The notes under the pieces are model-generated. The model was not told where the DNA came from and did not search any database. It saw only the letters and a program-made list of their open reading frames with translations. A stretch of DNA of 54,935 nucleotides from an uncultured Victivallis sp. (GTDB taxonomy: Bacteria; Verrucomicrobiota; Lentisphaeria; Victivallales; Victivallaceae): contig CALXNS010000066.1 in NCBI GenBank assembly GCA_944389815.1, positions 1 to 54,935 of the forward strand, given 5' to 3'. This document shows positions 23,865-34,081 of the stretch, piece by piece (positions within the stretch are counted from its first letter, which is position 1; each line of letters opens with the position of its first letter). Both the position numbers and the translations under genes were made by a program.

Positions 23865-25225
23865 TTCGCGCGTTCTCCCAGCAGTCGGATGCCGTGCAGA
23901 AATGCGCCGAATCCATCCTCCGGAGTGCGGTCGCAAATCTCAAGATAGACGATGCCGTGCTGCAGTTCGGCGGGAACCTGCCACCGGAGGGTTTTGCGCG
24001 GCCGCCGGCTGCCGGAATTGAAGATTTCCGTGAGTGAATCTTCCGCTCCGCCGGCGCGGACGATGTAATCCGATTCGAGGTCGAATTCGAGTGTCAGCGG
24101 CGCGTTTTTCGCGTACTCCGCAACCGGAATCGCCAGCAGCAGACGGCCGTCGGCGTCGACGTAGTCGTATCGTTCATGTTCGCCGACGCCGCGGCGTTCG
24201 ACGGCCAGCTCCTTTTGTTTGTCGCGATCGATGAAGAAGAGTTCGCGCAGCGGGTCGCGCGGAACCGGGGTGTAGATCGGCCATTCGGCAACCGGCGGAT
24301 CGATTCGGAAGCCGCACTCCGGGACGGTGTAACGCCAGATCGCGCTGCCGGAAATTTGTTTTTCCCCGAGGAAGATCACCCGCAGCGCCGGGGCGTCATA
24401 ACCGAACGAACTGCTGCTTGAGGTGTGGGTCACGACCGGGATTGCCGGCAGATCCTCATACTGCATGCGGACGAGGAAATTCGCGTGGGCGTGGCCGTTG
24501 ATCAGCCAGGTCGGAAGGGTACGCTCTTCAACGGCGTTCACCAGATCCTCCCGCAGCTGCCGGATCGGTTCCCAGCCCGGCTGCTGAATTGGCGTATGAT
24601 GGGTGAAGATCAGCAATGGAGAATTTTCCGCTTCGCTCACGGTTTGTTTGAGAAGCTGCCGTTCCGCCGTGGAGAGGGTGCCGGTTTTGCCGGTGTCGAG
24701 TCCGAGCAGCGTCCAGCTGCCGAGTTTGCGGACGCGGTTGCCGGCGATCTCTTCGCCGAGCACTTCGCGCATTACGGCGGGATTGTCGTGATTGCCGGGG
24801 ATGGCCATGACGGGAATGGCCGGATCAAGTCTGCCGAAGATCGTCTTGAGTTCCTGATATTGATCGGGCGTTCCGGTGTGGCCCAGATCTCCGGTGATGA
24901 CCACCAGCGCCGGAGCCGGACGGAGATGATTCAACACGTCCACAAGTTTGTTCAAATCGCCGCGGATGTCCCGGCTGCACACCTGGTCGCCTTCTTTGCC
25001 GGCGTCGGCGAGGCTGTAGAGATGGAGATCCGACAAGAGTACCAGATACGGCGTTTCCGGCGTCACGGTTGCGCCGATGGCTCCGGCGAGTTCCTCCACG
25101 GAACGGATTGCGGTTTCGTTGCCGAAGCCGTAGTTGGGTTTCGGCGCGTCGTCGGTCAGCGGGGCGGAACCGAAAACGGTTCCCGCTACGGCGAGTGCCG
25201 CCGCGATGAGATGCATTTTTTTCAT
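23861..25225 (-). CDS. Secreted calcineurin-like metallophosphoesterase
   Basis: 454 residues from the ATG at 25225 (AAGGAGA 8 nt upstream), beginning with a signal peptide (MKKMHLIAAALAVAGTVFG). The two-metal phosphoesterase motifs are complete: SDLH (D66, H68), GDLGH (D113), GNHD (144-147), THHT and GHAHAN. The layout is that of the class III cyclic nucleotide phosphodiesterase/GpdQ type. A C-terminal beta-sandwich of about 150 residues follows. It probably removes phosphate esters from glycans or other periplasmic substrates. It lies 49 nt after the 1,305-residue protein and is coupled to the symporter. Confidence 0.88.
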   Translation of the reverse strand: MKKMHLIAAALAVAGTVFGSAPLTDDAPKPNYGFGNETAIRSVEELAGAIGATVTPETPYLVLLSDLHLYSLADAGKEGDQVCSRDIRGDLNKLVDVLNHLRPAPALVVITGDLGHTGTPDQYQELKTIFGRLDPAIPVMAIPGNHDNPAVMREVLGEEIAGNRVRKLGSWTLLGLDTGKTGTLSTAERQLLKQTVSEAENSPLLIFTHHTPIQQPGWEPIRQLREDLVNAVEERTLPTWLINGHAHANFLVRMQYEDLPAIPVVTHTSSSSSFGYDAPALRVIFLGEKQISGSAIWRYTVPECGFRIDPPVAEWPIYTPVPRDPLRELFFIDRDKQKELAVERRGVGEHERYDYVDADGRLLLAIPVAEYAKNAPLTLEFDLESDYIVRAGGAEDSLTEIFNSGSRRPRKTLRWQVPAELQHGIVYLEICDRTPEDGFGAFLHGIRLLGERAK

Positions 25226-25274
25226 GATGATGGAGTCTCCTTGCAATTGCCGTGTATTTTTCATGAAAACAGAA

Positions 25275-28200
25275 TTATTTGATGCTGTCGATCGTCAGGT
25301 CGTCCTGCTGGGCCGCAACCCACATCCCCGCGCCCGGATTCAGCGTCAAACTGAACTGGAAGGCGGGAATGAAGGGTTCGAAAGCCGGATTGGAATGGAG
25401 TTGGAACGTTCTGGTTTCCGCTGACGGATTGTGCAGCCGGAAACTTGCGCCGCGCTCCGATACTCCGGCAAATTCAATCCGCAGCTCCGGATCGTCCGCC
25501 ACAACGGGATTGCCGAAGACGGTGTCATTTGCCGCTCCGGGCATCAGGGCGAACATGCCGGTCCCGTCATCATCGAGCGGAAGCGGTTCGAGTTCGCCGG
25601 AACCGGTGACGGCGAGCGCGCTCCAGTTCGAATTCAATCCGTGAATCCGGACCGGCACCGGATCAATTCCCTTCCAGCCGTTGCAACGGTATGCAACGGC
25701 GTAATTTTCCGCCTGAAAATCCAGCACGAAGGGGGTATCGAGGCGTTTCCCCTGCCGGAGTTCTCCGGTGAGAGCGGCGTGTCCGTCGAGCAATGAGCGT
25801 TTCATGGCACCAAGCGCCTCCGCCGAATCGAGCGGCTGCTGCGTGAGGCCGAAGAGGAAGGCGAAACGGACTGCTTCGCCTTTCTTCCAGTCGCGCGGTG
25901 GAAGATAAATGCAGATGCGTTCGCGGCAGTTCCACAAATTTACTTCATCAAATTTCAACATCAGCTCTTCATTGTTGAGCGACACGATCAATGGTTCGGC
26001 AAGATTGTTCGGCGTCAGTGCGGTGATTCCGAAGGGGGCCAATGGCAGTTCGATGGCTTGCCCGGTTCCCGAGAGCGGTCCGGAAACGAATTTCCCCGGC
26101 GCGGTCTCCGCCTGATAGTGCCATTCGGCGGGGAAGGCGGGCATGACGCCCATGCTGAAGAGACGGATCGATTTGAATTCGTCGGCCTTCAGATCCTTTT
26201 CTGCGGCGAGCTCCAGTTCCGCCAGAACCAGCGTGTCGCCGCCGTCGGGATTGGGTCGGAAGGCGGAAAGATCCACCTGCGAACGGAACTGCGCGTCCGG
26301 CATTCGGAATTCATAATGAATGCGGTTGCCTTCGCCGGAGGCGGCCGCGATGCTCATGCGACTGTATAAATGATTCTCATCGCGACCGTCGGCGAATTGG
26401 AAGATCGGCATTGGTTGAACATATTTGCACAGTTGGATGATGCCGGTTTCGATGACGCGCGGCACCAGTTCGCGGGCGTCGCGCATGACGCCGAGCTGAC
26501 CCTGGGCTTCGCCGGTGTGCCAGTAGGAGTGTTGCAGATAGAGTTCGCGTTCGTCGCGGACGAAGTTCCGCGGGGCGCGGCTGACCGAACAGATCGAATT
26601 CTGATTGTCGGCGCACATGCTGCCGCGCATACGTTCGTCGGTGAAGGAATATGAACCAGTGACCGCGACGGAGCCGTCGGCACCCTTCACGACCCAGTAA
26701 AGGGAACATTGACGGTCGATCCGCACCGGTTCGGAGATGGCGACGTGCGTTTTTCCGGGCCGGAAATGGCGGACGACGCGGTTGCCGCTGTAAAGAACTG
26801 CATCGGAAATTTCTGCCGTGTGGGAGACGCACAATGTTGCTACACACCAGAGTACATCGCGGAAGATATCGCCGTTGCCCGGTTCGCCGTCGCGCGTCAG
26901 GTCGCTCGCAAAGGAGACATGTTCGAATTCGGGGCCGGAACTGACGTTCGATGCGTAGAGGAACGGCCACGGCTGTTCTCCCGGCGGTGTCGGAATGGCC
27001 AGATGCCAGTTGTCCGCCTGAGCTTGGATCTCCTGCGCGGTCCGGTAGACGCCCGAGGCGCGCGGCTGCGGGCCGTATCCCGCGGCGGTGAGTTCCCGAT
27101 AAAGTTCCATCGCCTTCGGGGAACCGCTTTTCGGCGTATCAAGTTCCGCGAGGTCGAATCCGCGCCAGAAGCGTTGGAAGAACGGCGGAACTTCACCCGG
27201 TTCGGCCAGATGGAGATTGCCGACTGTCCGGGTTCCGCCGGCAAGTTCGCCGCCGAAGAATTTCCAGAACAAGGTGTGTGGATTCTTCAACTCCTCATCC
27301 TTCGGAAGCTGCCGGATCGGCCCGGCGAACCATGCCCGGATCGTGCGATTCCGCTGCGGCCGGTCCGGCCGGGGAGTGCCCGCTTCGGCGGCGGCGAGCG
27401 TCACGCCGGGCACCGCCTGGAATTCCGCCGTCGTCACCGACCGGCAATCCTCCGACAAACGACTGAATGTTTCATCGGTGGAATCCTTCAGAGGATCCGT
27501 GAAGACCAGAAAATCGAATCCCGCTTCGTGTGCGGCCGTCGCCAGTTCCGCGACCGGGGCGCCGCCGTTCCCGGTGTACGGCGAACGCGCTCCGACGAGG
27601 CCGCGGTGCCAGGTTTTCACCTCCGGCAGCAGCAACACACCGAATGCGGGGTTGTGGAAAAGCGCCGTGATGGTGTCGGGTTCCATTCGCGGGGCGTTTT
27701 CTTCGAAGAGCCAGAGTTCCGCAAGCAGCGTGAAATCGCCCGCTCCGCCCGAGCCGCGCCGGAAATCGAGGATCAGGCGGCCGGATGATTGAATCGCTTC
27801 CGGCGGCAGGGGAAAGACTTCGAAACGCGGCCCCTGACTTTGATCGTAACGCGGCAGCGGATAGATGCCGAGATCGTGCCGTTCACCGGCCGCGTCGATC
27901 CAGCCGATTTCAAGGTCGCGCGCCCCCTCCTGCTGAGTGCTCCACAGGAGAATTCCAAGCTGATAACTCCGGTTCGCATCGAGCCGGTCGAAACGGTATT
28001 GAAAACTCTTTTGATCGACAGCTCTGCCCGACGCTGCACTCGGGTGGAAAATATCCATCCAGGTGCGCCGGACCGGCCAGCTCCCGTCCGGCTCCGGAAG
28101 CAATCCGAAATGGCGCCGGGTGGAGTAAAGCGCGTCGGTGATCGAACCGGAATCGATGCAGACGCGCGGACCGAAATTTTCCGGCATGAATTGATCCTGT

Positions 28201-29192
28201 ACAAATTCATACCATTCATTGCGATCCTGAATGACTGGAAGATTTCCTTTTACAATATTTTCTTCCGCCGTCGGTGCGCGGGGCGTCTCCGGCGGCGCGG
28301 GCGGCATCTCCCGCCGATTCCGGGAGACGTAGGAAAAAAGCTGCGTCATGAGCTGCAACCCATTGCCCTCGTTGAGCACCAGTCCGTTGCCGAATGCCCA
28401 GTGGAAAGCATCGTAGATGAAATAACGCGACGCCGTCGTGAAGAGTGCCAGGAATCCTTTGCCGACCGGGCGCACCGCAAGAAACGGCGGCCGGGAGTTC
28501 CATTGGCCCGGTTCGGGTTTTCCCGCGGCCATGCCGGTGCGCGTGAATGAGCCGCAGCTCTCTTCGCCGGTCACGAGAATTTCCCATTCCGGCGACGGCG
28601 GAGTCATCGTATAGGTTCTCACGTAGGCGTAGCTGAAATCCAGCGGCAGATACAGAAAGGGAATGCCGCGCGTGACCGGGTGGTCGGGATTCAACGCCGT
28701 GGTCTTCAAATACCGGTAGGCGAGCGCCCGAACCTGGGTGATCGTGTTTTCCGGGTTGGAATCCATTGGAATGTCGTTGCATACGCCGACGCCGTAACGA
28801 TTCAGAAACGGATTGATTCTCCGGACGAAATCGTCGATTCCGTAATAACTCGGCCCCGGGATCAGAATGAAGCCGCCACCGGATTTCATGAAGAAATCGA
28901 GATCCTCCGCCAGTTGGGCGGAGATCGCCTCCGTCCCGGCGTGAAGCTGCGGAATCATGCCGACCACGATCGGGTAACGCATCAACTCCTCCCTTGTCGT
29001 CTGCTGATAGAATCCGAAATGGAGGTCGAACCCCGCCTGCTTGTAGGCGGCCACGGCTTCAGGATCGAGATCGGTCAGCCCCTGAGTTGCCGTGTCTTCG
29101 GAGACGAGACAGAGCACCGGCAGATTTTCCGCCGATACGGAGAGGGCGAAAAACAGCATCGCCGCGAACAGTTGAATCAATGATTTCTTCAT
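25275..29192 (-). CDS. Large secreted protein with GATase-like N-domain, PHP-like region and beta-sandwiches
   Basis: 1,305 residues. Signal peptide MKKSLIQLFAAMLFFALSVSA. Residues ~25-290 look like a class I glutamine-amidotransferase/ThuA-like fold without a visible catalytic Cys (GGGFILIPGPSYYGIDDF, later VGKGFLALFTTASRYFIYDA). A middle region (~330-500) is beta-sandwich-like. Residues ~510-800 resemble a PHP-type fold lacking the metal-binding histidine set (DFLVFTDPLKD). The C-terminal third is beta-rich. It is a longer, secreted paralogue of the next protein and overlaps its stop by ATGA. Probably a glycan-locus accessory or hydrolase; activity unknown. Confidence 0.75.
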   Translation of the reverse strand: MKKSLIQLFAAMLFFALSVSAENLPVLCLVSEDTATQGLTDLDPEAVAAYKQAGFDLHFGFYQQTTREELMRYPIVVGMIPQLHAGTEAISAQLAEDLDFFMKSGGGFILIPGPSYYGIDDFVRRINPFLNRYGVGVCNDIPMDSNPENTITQVRALAYRYLKTTALNPDHPVTRGIPFLYLPLDFSYAYVRTYTMTPPSPEWEILVTGEESCGSFTRTGMAAGKPEPGQWNSRPPFLAVRPVGKGFLALFTTASRYFIYDAFHWAFGNGLVLNEGNGLQLMTQLFSYVSRNRREMPPAPPETPRAPTAEENIVKGNLPVIQDRNEWYEFVQDQFMPENFGPRVCIDSGSITDALYSTRRHFGLLPEPDGSWPVRRTWMDIFHPSAASGRAVDQKSFQYRFDRLDANRSYQLGILLWSTQQEGARDLEIGWIDAAGERHDLGIYPLPRYDQSQGPRFEVFPLPPEAIQSSGRLILDFRRGSGGAGDFTLLAELWLFEENAPRMEPDTITALFHNPAFGVLLLPEVKTWHRGLVGARSPYTGNGGAPVAELATAAHEAGFDFLVFTDPLKDSTDETFSRLSEDCRSVTTAEFQAVPGVTLAAAEAGTPRPDRPQRNRTIRAWFAGPIRQLPKDEELKNPHTLFWKFFGGELAGGTRTVGNLHLAEPGEVPPFFQRFWRGFDLAELDTPKSGSPKAMELYRELTAAGYGPQPRASGVYRTAQEIQAQADNWHLAIPTPPGEQPWPFLYASNVSSGPEFEHVSFASDLTRDGEPGNGDIFRDVLWCVATLCVSHTAEISDAVLYSGNRVVRHFRPGKTHVAISEPVRIDRQCSLYWVVKGADGSVAVTGSYSFTDERMRGSMCADNQNSICSVSRAPRNFVRDERELYLQHSYWHTGEAQGQLGVMRDARELVPRVIETGIIQLCKYVQPMPIFQFADGRDENHLYSRMSIAAASGEGNRIHYEFRMPDAQFRSQVDLSAFRPNPDGGDTLVLAELELAAEKDLKADEFKSIRLFSMGVMPAFPAEWHYQAETAPGKFVSGPLSGTGQAIELPLAPFGITALTPNNLAEPLIVSLNNEELMLKFDEVNLWNCRERICIYLPPRDWKKGEAVRFAFLFGLTQQPLDSAEALGAMKRSLLDGHAALTGELRQGKRLDTPFVLDFQAENYAVAYRCNGWKGIDPVPVRIHGLNSNWSALAVTGSGELEPLPLDDDGTGMFALMPGAANDTVFGNPVVADDPELRIEFAGVSERGASFRLHNPSAETRTFQLHSNPAFEPFIPAFQFSLTLNPGAGMWVAAQQDDLTIDSIK

Positions 29193-31960
29193 GGCATAAC
29201 CTCTTTTCGTTCCGGCGACGCTGCCAGGAAAATCGAGTATTCAAGCGGAATTTCCGTTCCGGCAGTGAACGTGGTTCCCAATGGAAGTTCCCATTCGTAG
29301 GAGAGCATGAATCCATCGGCACGCCACTTCCAGGCGCGGAGAACTCGCACTCCCGGCAGTGTCCCGGGAAGGTGAACCTTCCACGTGCCGCACGGATCGC
29401 CGGTGAGGACGAATTCATCCTCCGGCAGCGGCAGTGCCGGACCGGAGGCGGGGTTCCGGCGGAAGAGTTCGAAGGCGTTCAAATTATCCCACTCCTTCCA
29501 CGCCGGGTCGACGTCGGTTCCATTCTGCAGAAGTTCTTCAAGCGGAACGCCGTTGAGCAGCAGATTTTCCTTCTGCAAATGCAGCGACTCGGCAAGAATG
29601 ATCCGGCCCCGCGTCAGGGTGAAATCCCGTTTGAACCGGAGCTTCAAATGGAACTTCACCTCCGTCGGTTCGTATGGTTTCCAGCGGGGAATTTCGTACT
29701 CGCCCGTGCATTCCCACAGATTGCTCTCCACGATGGCGCGGGTCGGATGAAAAATTCGGCCGCCGTGGCCGCGCCAGACGGCGCCCGGTTGTTCCAGCCA
29801 CATGCCGCAGCTTTCGTCCAGAACGATGTGGCGTGCGCCATCACAGAAACCGAGCCGCCGGTGGTGATTGTTCAGAAAATCGCCCGAACCGTCTTCGCAG
29901 CAGACGAATAAACTTGGATGAAACGATTTGAAATTCGCCGTCATGCTTGACACCTCAATTCCCGACGGCATCAACTCCGACCACGGTACCGGCGAGGTGA
30001 TTCGCACGTAATCCCCCCACGCGAATCCGCAGGTGACGAAGCCGTATGGTTCGTAGAAGCGGTCGCCGATCCCCATCATGCCGGAATGATTCTCCACGAA
30101 GACATTATGGTAATCATTCATCTGATCGCTTCCGGTGTGCGCCCAGAAATGACGGTTGCGTGTGTAGAGCGGAAAACTGGAAATCAGTTCGCCTCCGTCC
30201 GCGCAGCGGGCACTGACCGTGAGACGCAGATCCGCTGTGAGCGTAAGTTCTTCCGTATAATCGAAACGGCACGTCCCCGGTTCGAATTTCCGGAAGCACT
30301 CCGAACCGTTGCGGATCACCACCTCGGTGATCGGCGACTCCGCCGCGAGGGAAAGTTCCAGCGTCGTTGTGTCGTTTTCATCCCATTCATACCAGTATCC
30401 CTCCCAGTCGTCGGAGATCAGTTTCGGCCCGTAGAGTCCGAAATTCAGGAGCTGTAACGAGCCGGAAGCGATGAAGGTGTCGTGATGATTTTCCGTGAGA
30501 TACCGCCGCCAGGAGTCCGCCTCCGGCGCCAGAACGAAGGTGTGATGTTTTTCGTCGGCGGGAGAGATGCCGCGGTTGACGGTCAGGAGCCCGAGGGAAC
30601 TTGCGCTGGAAACTTTTTCCAGATACATCGTCAGCGATTCATCGCCGTTGTATTCGACCAGATTGTATCCGCCGTGCCGCCAGAGGGGGTAACGGTTGGA
30701 ACCGGTTCGCGCGTAGACGGCGGCGTAACCGCTGAGTTTGACCAGCAGATCCTCAAGCAGATTGGAATTGGGGTAGGCGCGGCGTTGAGCCGGCAGTTCC
30801 GTGACGGAAAAGACGACGCTGGCGTTCCCTTCGTCGTCGATCTGCTCGTAACCGGGCAGCACGTCGATGCCGGAAATTTTCCGATAACGCGCCCGCCGCT
30901 CGCGCCAGATTTCCGGCGTGAGCGCATCGTAATCTTCGACGATGACCGCGGCGGTGCAACCGTTTTCGCGGGCCTGATTGGCTGTTGTTTCGGCATCCAT
31001 TCCCGGGGGAGGGGTGCCGACGAAGATCCGGAATGGATGGCGCGACCGCAGTTTCTGCTGTTCCTCCGCGGTCGCGTAACGGAAGGAGAAGGTCCGGTTC
31101 GCCTCCCACCGGCGGTCGAGTTCAGCCAATGCCGGCGGAAGAGTTTCGCCGTTCCGGCGCCGGGCGGTTTTTTCGAAGACGGCGTTCAGGAACCGCAATC
31201 CGGCGTTCCGGCGCTGCCGCAGCAGATATCCGCCGAACCGCCCCAGAAAACCGCTGGCCAGCCAGAGCGGAGCCGAACCCGGAAAAAGAACGACGTTTCC
31301 TTCGCCCCACTGCCGTTCCGCCGCGAAAACCGGCCGTTCGATCGGCGCGCTGCTGCCGTGGCTGTAGAACCCGGCAGGAAACGCTTCGCTGCGGCAGCTT
31401 TCACCACCGCGCAGCAGAATCCGCCATTGGGGGAATTCCAGTTCGCAGCTTAACTGCTGTGTGCCGTGCCCGCCGCCGGTGACGATTTCAAGTTCGGAAA
31501 GCGACGGAATGCCGCTTACGTCGGCGACGACGGTTGTTCCTGCGTCGAGATTCGGAATCATGCCGCACCGGGCGGGATCGGTTTCATGAATGAGATTGAA
31601 ACAGCAGCGGGCCCCCAGCGGAGCGGTGAATTCCTCCAGCGTGCCTTCGCTGCGGCCGTAGGATTCGGAGAAGAAAATCGCCAGCCCCATGCCGTTGCGA
31701 ACCGCGTCGAGAATGCGCGGCGACCATTGGCGGAAAAGCTCGCTGTCATCCTGCGCGTGACCGGGCATCGGGGTGCGGATGAGAACCAGAGCGGAACACT
31801 CCTTCAACTGTTCTTCCCGCAGTTCCGGCAGATAACAGCAGTGACAGCGGAAGCCCGCTTCGAGCAGCCGCCGTGCGAGTTCCGGGTCGACGAACTGACG
31901 GAATTGTCCTTCGCCGCTCACGGCGGCGACGAAAAGCAGATCACGGAAATGGGATTTCAT
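29189..31960 (-). CDS. Paralogue of the large GATase-like glycan-locus protein, cytoplasmic
   Basis: 923 residues without a signal peptide. The N-terminal 280 residues share the plan of the secreted neighbour: a Rossmann-like start (DLLFVAAVSGEGQFRQF), DPELARRLLEAGF, then WGEGNVVLFPGSAPLWLASG. A PHP-like segment follows (AAVIVEDYDALTPEIWRE). The C-terminal ~550 residues are beta-rich and contain many Trp/Tyr, suggesting carbohydrate contact. Both ends overlap neighbours by ATGA. The pair may split one task between periplasm and cytoplasm. No characterised family recognised. Confidence 0.72.
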   Translation of the reverse strand: MKSHFRDLLFVAAVSGEGQFRQFVDPELARRLLEAGFRCHCCYLPELREEQLKECSALVLIRTPMPGHAQDDSELFRQWSPRILDAVRNGMGLAIFFSESYGRSEGTLEEFTAPLGARCCFNLIHETDPARCGMIPNLDAGTTVVADVSGIPSLSELEIVTGGGHGTQQLSCELEFPQWRILLRGGESCRSEAFPAGFYSHGSSAPIERPVFAAERQWGEGNVVLFPGSAPLWLASGFLGRFGGYLLRQRRNAGLRFLNAVFEKTARRRNGETLPPALAELDRRWEANRTFSFRYATAEEQQKLRSRHPFRIFVGTPPPGMDAETTANQARENGCTAAVIVEDYDALTPEIWRERRARYRKISGIDVLPGYEQIDDEGNASVVFSVTELPAQRRAYPNSNLLEDLLVKLSGYAAVYARTGSNRYPLWRHGGYNLVEYNGDESLTMYLEKVSSASSLGLLTVNRGISPADEKHHTFVLAPEADSWRRYLTENHHDTFIASGSLQLLNFGLYGPKLISDDWEGYWYEWDENDTTTLELSLAAESPITEVVIRNGSECFRKFEPGTCRFDYTEELTLTADLRLTVSARCADGGELISSFPLYTRNRHFWAHTGSDQMNDYHNVFVENHSGMMGIGDRFYEPYGFVTCGFAWGDYVRITSPVPWSELMPSGIEVSSMTANFKSFHPSLFVCCEDGSGDFLNNHHRRLGFCDGARHIVLDESCGMWLEQPGAVWRGHGGRIFHPTRAIVESNLWECTGEYEIPRWKPYEPTEVKFHLKLRFKRDFTLTRGRIILAESLHLQKENLLLNGVPLEELLQNGTDVDPAWKEWDNLNAFELFRRNPASGPALPLPEDEFVLTGDPCGTWKVHLPGTLPGVRVLRAWKWRADGFMLSYEWELPLGTTFTAGTEIPLEYSIFLAASPERKEVMP

Positions 31961-34038
31961 ACAAGTTTCACCTTTTGAATCTGCCGGGGCGCGAAGGCGA
32001 GATGCTGCGACGGCCAGTATCCGGGACGGCCGGCGGCCTCGAAGACCCAGCAGTAATTTTCTTCATCCACGCCGGCGGGAACGAGGTCGGCCGGCAAATC
32101 GCGCAACGCTTCCGGAATGCGCGTTTCGTATGTGATGCCGCAGGCGGCAAGCTGGAATTCAACCCCGAGCCGGTGGATGTCGCCCGCCGTATAGCGCGAC
32201 GCATCGACACAGAGGGCGAAATCATGCCGGCGGAGACCGTTGTCCCACATCGAAGTTTCCGGCGTGACCGGAAACCACGGCGCCCAGCGCTTGACCGGGC
32301 TGCGCAGAAAGAGATTTTCCATTCCGCCGTCTCTGAATGCGTGTGCGGGAGTCCCGGCATTCAGCCAGATGAAGTTGCCGAAGGTGACGAAGTTCAGCGC
32401 GGGAAAGAGTTCGGCGCGCATCATCTCCCGCGGATATTCCCCCCGTTCGACGCTGCCGAAGGGAATTTCCGCGTGTCCGGTGCGGAATGTTTTTCCGGGC
32501 AGGGCGAGCCGGATGGCAAGTTCGGTCGAATTGCCGAGGAAATCGCTCTCCAGCACAACGCCGATCCACGGCGATTCCCGGTGGAACTTCAAGGTCATCA
32601 CGCCGTGCAGTCGGGAAAATCCCGGCCAGAAGGCGCGGAAATCATTGGTGAAAAACTCGGTGCGAAGATGCAGTTCATCTTCGTTTTCCGCAACGAGCGG
32701 AGTGGATTCCCCGCCGGAAAGGATCCGTTCTTTTCCGGAATACTCCTCCGTCCAGAGCGTACCGTTTTCTTCGCGCGCCACAATTTGCGGCACCGGTACG
32801 GCGTTGCCGTCGAACGTCACTTCAGCGACGGCGCCGTTTTCGGAATCGAGCCGGATGAACCAGCGTCCGAAGGCGATCGTTTCCGAAGCCGGGCGCGGCG
32901 TGGCGAGTTCCCCGTTGGAAAACGTCGGGAAGAGCGGCTGCCACGGGAGGTTTCGCGGCGCGTTTCCCTGAGCGGCGAGTGCTTCGATGTAGCGGGCCGT
33001 GAGAAATTCGGCGTTCTCACGGATGTGACAGCCGCAGGCGGCATCGTGGAAGTTCAACAGCGCGAGCGTCTCATTGACATGCTCCGGAATCGGCGCCGCG
33101 GCGAATCGGTTGAGGAGGAGGGTGTTTTCCAGTTTGCGGGGGTGACGTTTGCTGTCGATCCGGGAGGTGTAGCACCCGGTGAAGAGCCGGGAGAAATCCT
33201 CCGTGCGGCCGTAGAGCGGCAGCTTTTCCCAGTCGGTGATGCTCCGGAAATACGCTTCATGCGTGCTGAATTGAATTTCCACTCCGTCTCCGGAGAACTC
33301 CTGCTGCAATTCGTGAACGAGTTCGACGATGCCGGGAAAGATGTCGTGTTCCTCGCCCATGCAGGCGACGAGCGCGTGTTCCGCCCCGTGTCGCAGTGCT
33401 CCGCGGATGGCGGCGCGAAGTTCATTTTCAAGCTGAATTCGCCGTTCCTTCGTCGAGGCGGGCGGTTCGTCGGGGTTGTTCGGGTGTCCCCAGCCCCACG
33501 ACATGCCGTCGGGGGGATTGGTGCCGCAGCGGATCCGGGTGCCGTCCTGCGCCTCCCAGAGGAAGGCGCCGGATGGTTCCGCTCCGCCGAAGCGCGGCAT
33601 CCGGCCCGCCTTGTAGAATTCGTAATTGCAGCGTGTCAGGATCTGCGGCAGTTGAGCGGGTACGCCGAATGCATCCTCGAACGCGCCCACGCGGATCGTG
33701 TAATTGAAATTTTCCTCCAGATAACGCCGGCCGGCTTGAATGTTTGCGATCAGCGCCGCGGGCGAAATCCAGTTGAGATCGGGAATGCTCAGCGTGCCGC
33801 CGATCCACTCCAGACGTCCGCGGCTGATCAGTTCCGACACCGTGCTCTTCTGCGACGGCGCCTCCTTCAGGAACTCCTTCAGCGGAAGTGTCTGGGAAAA
33901 CGAGAAAGTGAAATCTTCATATTTTTCAAGCATCTCCAGCGCCTGGAGGAAGAGCGCCGTGCGCCGTTCCCGGTACCAGCGGACCGGCCTGCGCCAGATG
34001 AGATCGAAATGCTGGTGGGGTACAAGATGAATCTTCAT
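31957..34038 (-). CDS. GH38-like alpha-mannosidase
   Basis: 693 residues, no signal peptide. GH38 metal and active-site motifs are visible: VPHQHFDLIW (His8, His10, Asp12), the nucleophile region GAFEDAFGVPAQLPQIL with Asp122, and a late NFHDAACGCHIREN matching the family HD segment. The central and C-terminal beta-sandwich domains are present. GH38 enzymes cleave terminal alpha-mannose with retention, using zinc. The cytoplasmic location suggests imported oligosaccharides as substrates. It is shorter than most GH38 enzymes (800-1,000 residues). It starts 43 nt after the pseudopilin and ends in an ATGA overlap. Confidence 0.85.
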   Translation of the reverse strand: MKIHLVPHQHFDLIWRRPVRWYRERRTALFLQALEMLEKYEDFTFSFSQTLPLKEFLKEAPSQKSTVSELISRGRLEWIGGTLSIPDLNWISPAALIANIQAGRRYLEENFNYTIRVGAFEDAFGVPAQLPQILTRCNYEFYKAGRMPRFGGAEPSGAFLWEAQDGTRIRCGTNPPDGMSWGWGHPNNPDEPPASTKERRIQLENELRAAIRGALRHGAEHALVACMGEEHDIFPGIVELVHELQQEFSGDGVEIQFSTHEAYFRSITDWEKLPLYGRTEDFSRLFTGCYTSRIDSKRHPRKLENTLLLNRFAAAPIPEHVNETLALLNFHDAACGCHIRENAEFLTARYIEALAAQGNAPRNLPWQPLFPTFSNGELATPRPASETIAFGRWFIRLDSENGAVAEVTFDGNAVPVPQIVAREENGTLWTEEYSGKERILSGGESTPLVAENEDELHLRTEFFTNDFRAFWPGFSRLHGVMTLKFHRESPWIGVVLESDFLGNSTELAIRLALPGKTFRTGHAEIPFGSVERGEYPREMMRAELFPALNFVTFGNFIWLNAGTPAHAFRDGGMENLFLRSPVKRWAPWFPVTPETSMWDNGLRRHDFALCVDASRYTAGDIHRLGVEFQLAACGITYETRIPEALRDLPADLVPAGVDEENYCWVFEAAGRPGYWPSQHLAFAPRQIQKVKLV

Positions 34039-34081
34039 GGTGAAAACGCTTTTTCCCTTCTCTGCACGATGACGGCGATTC

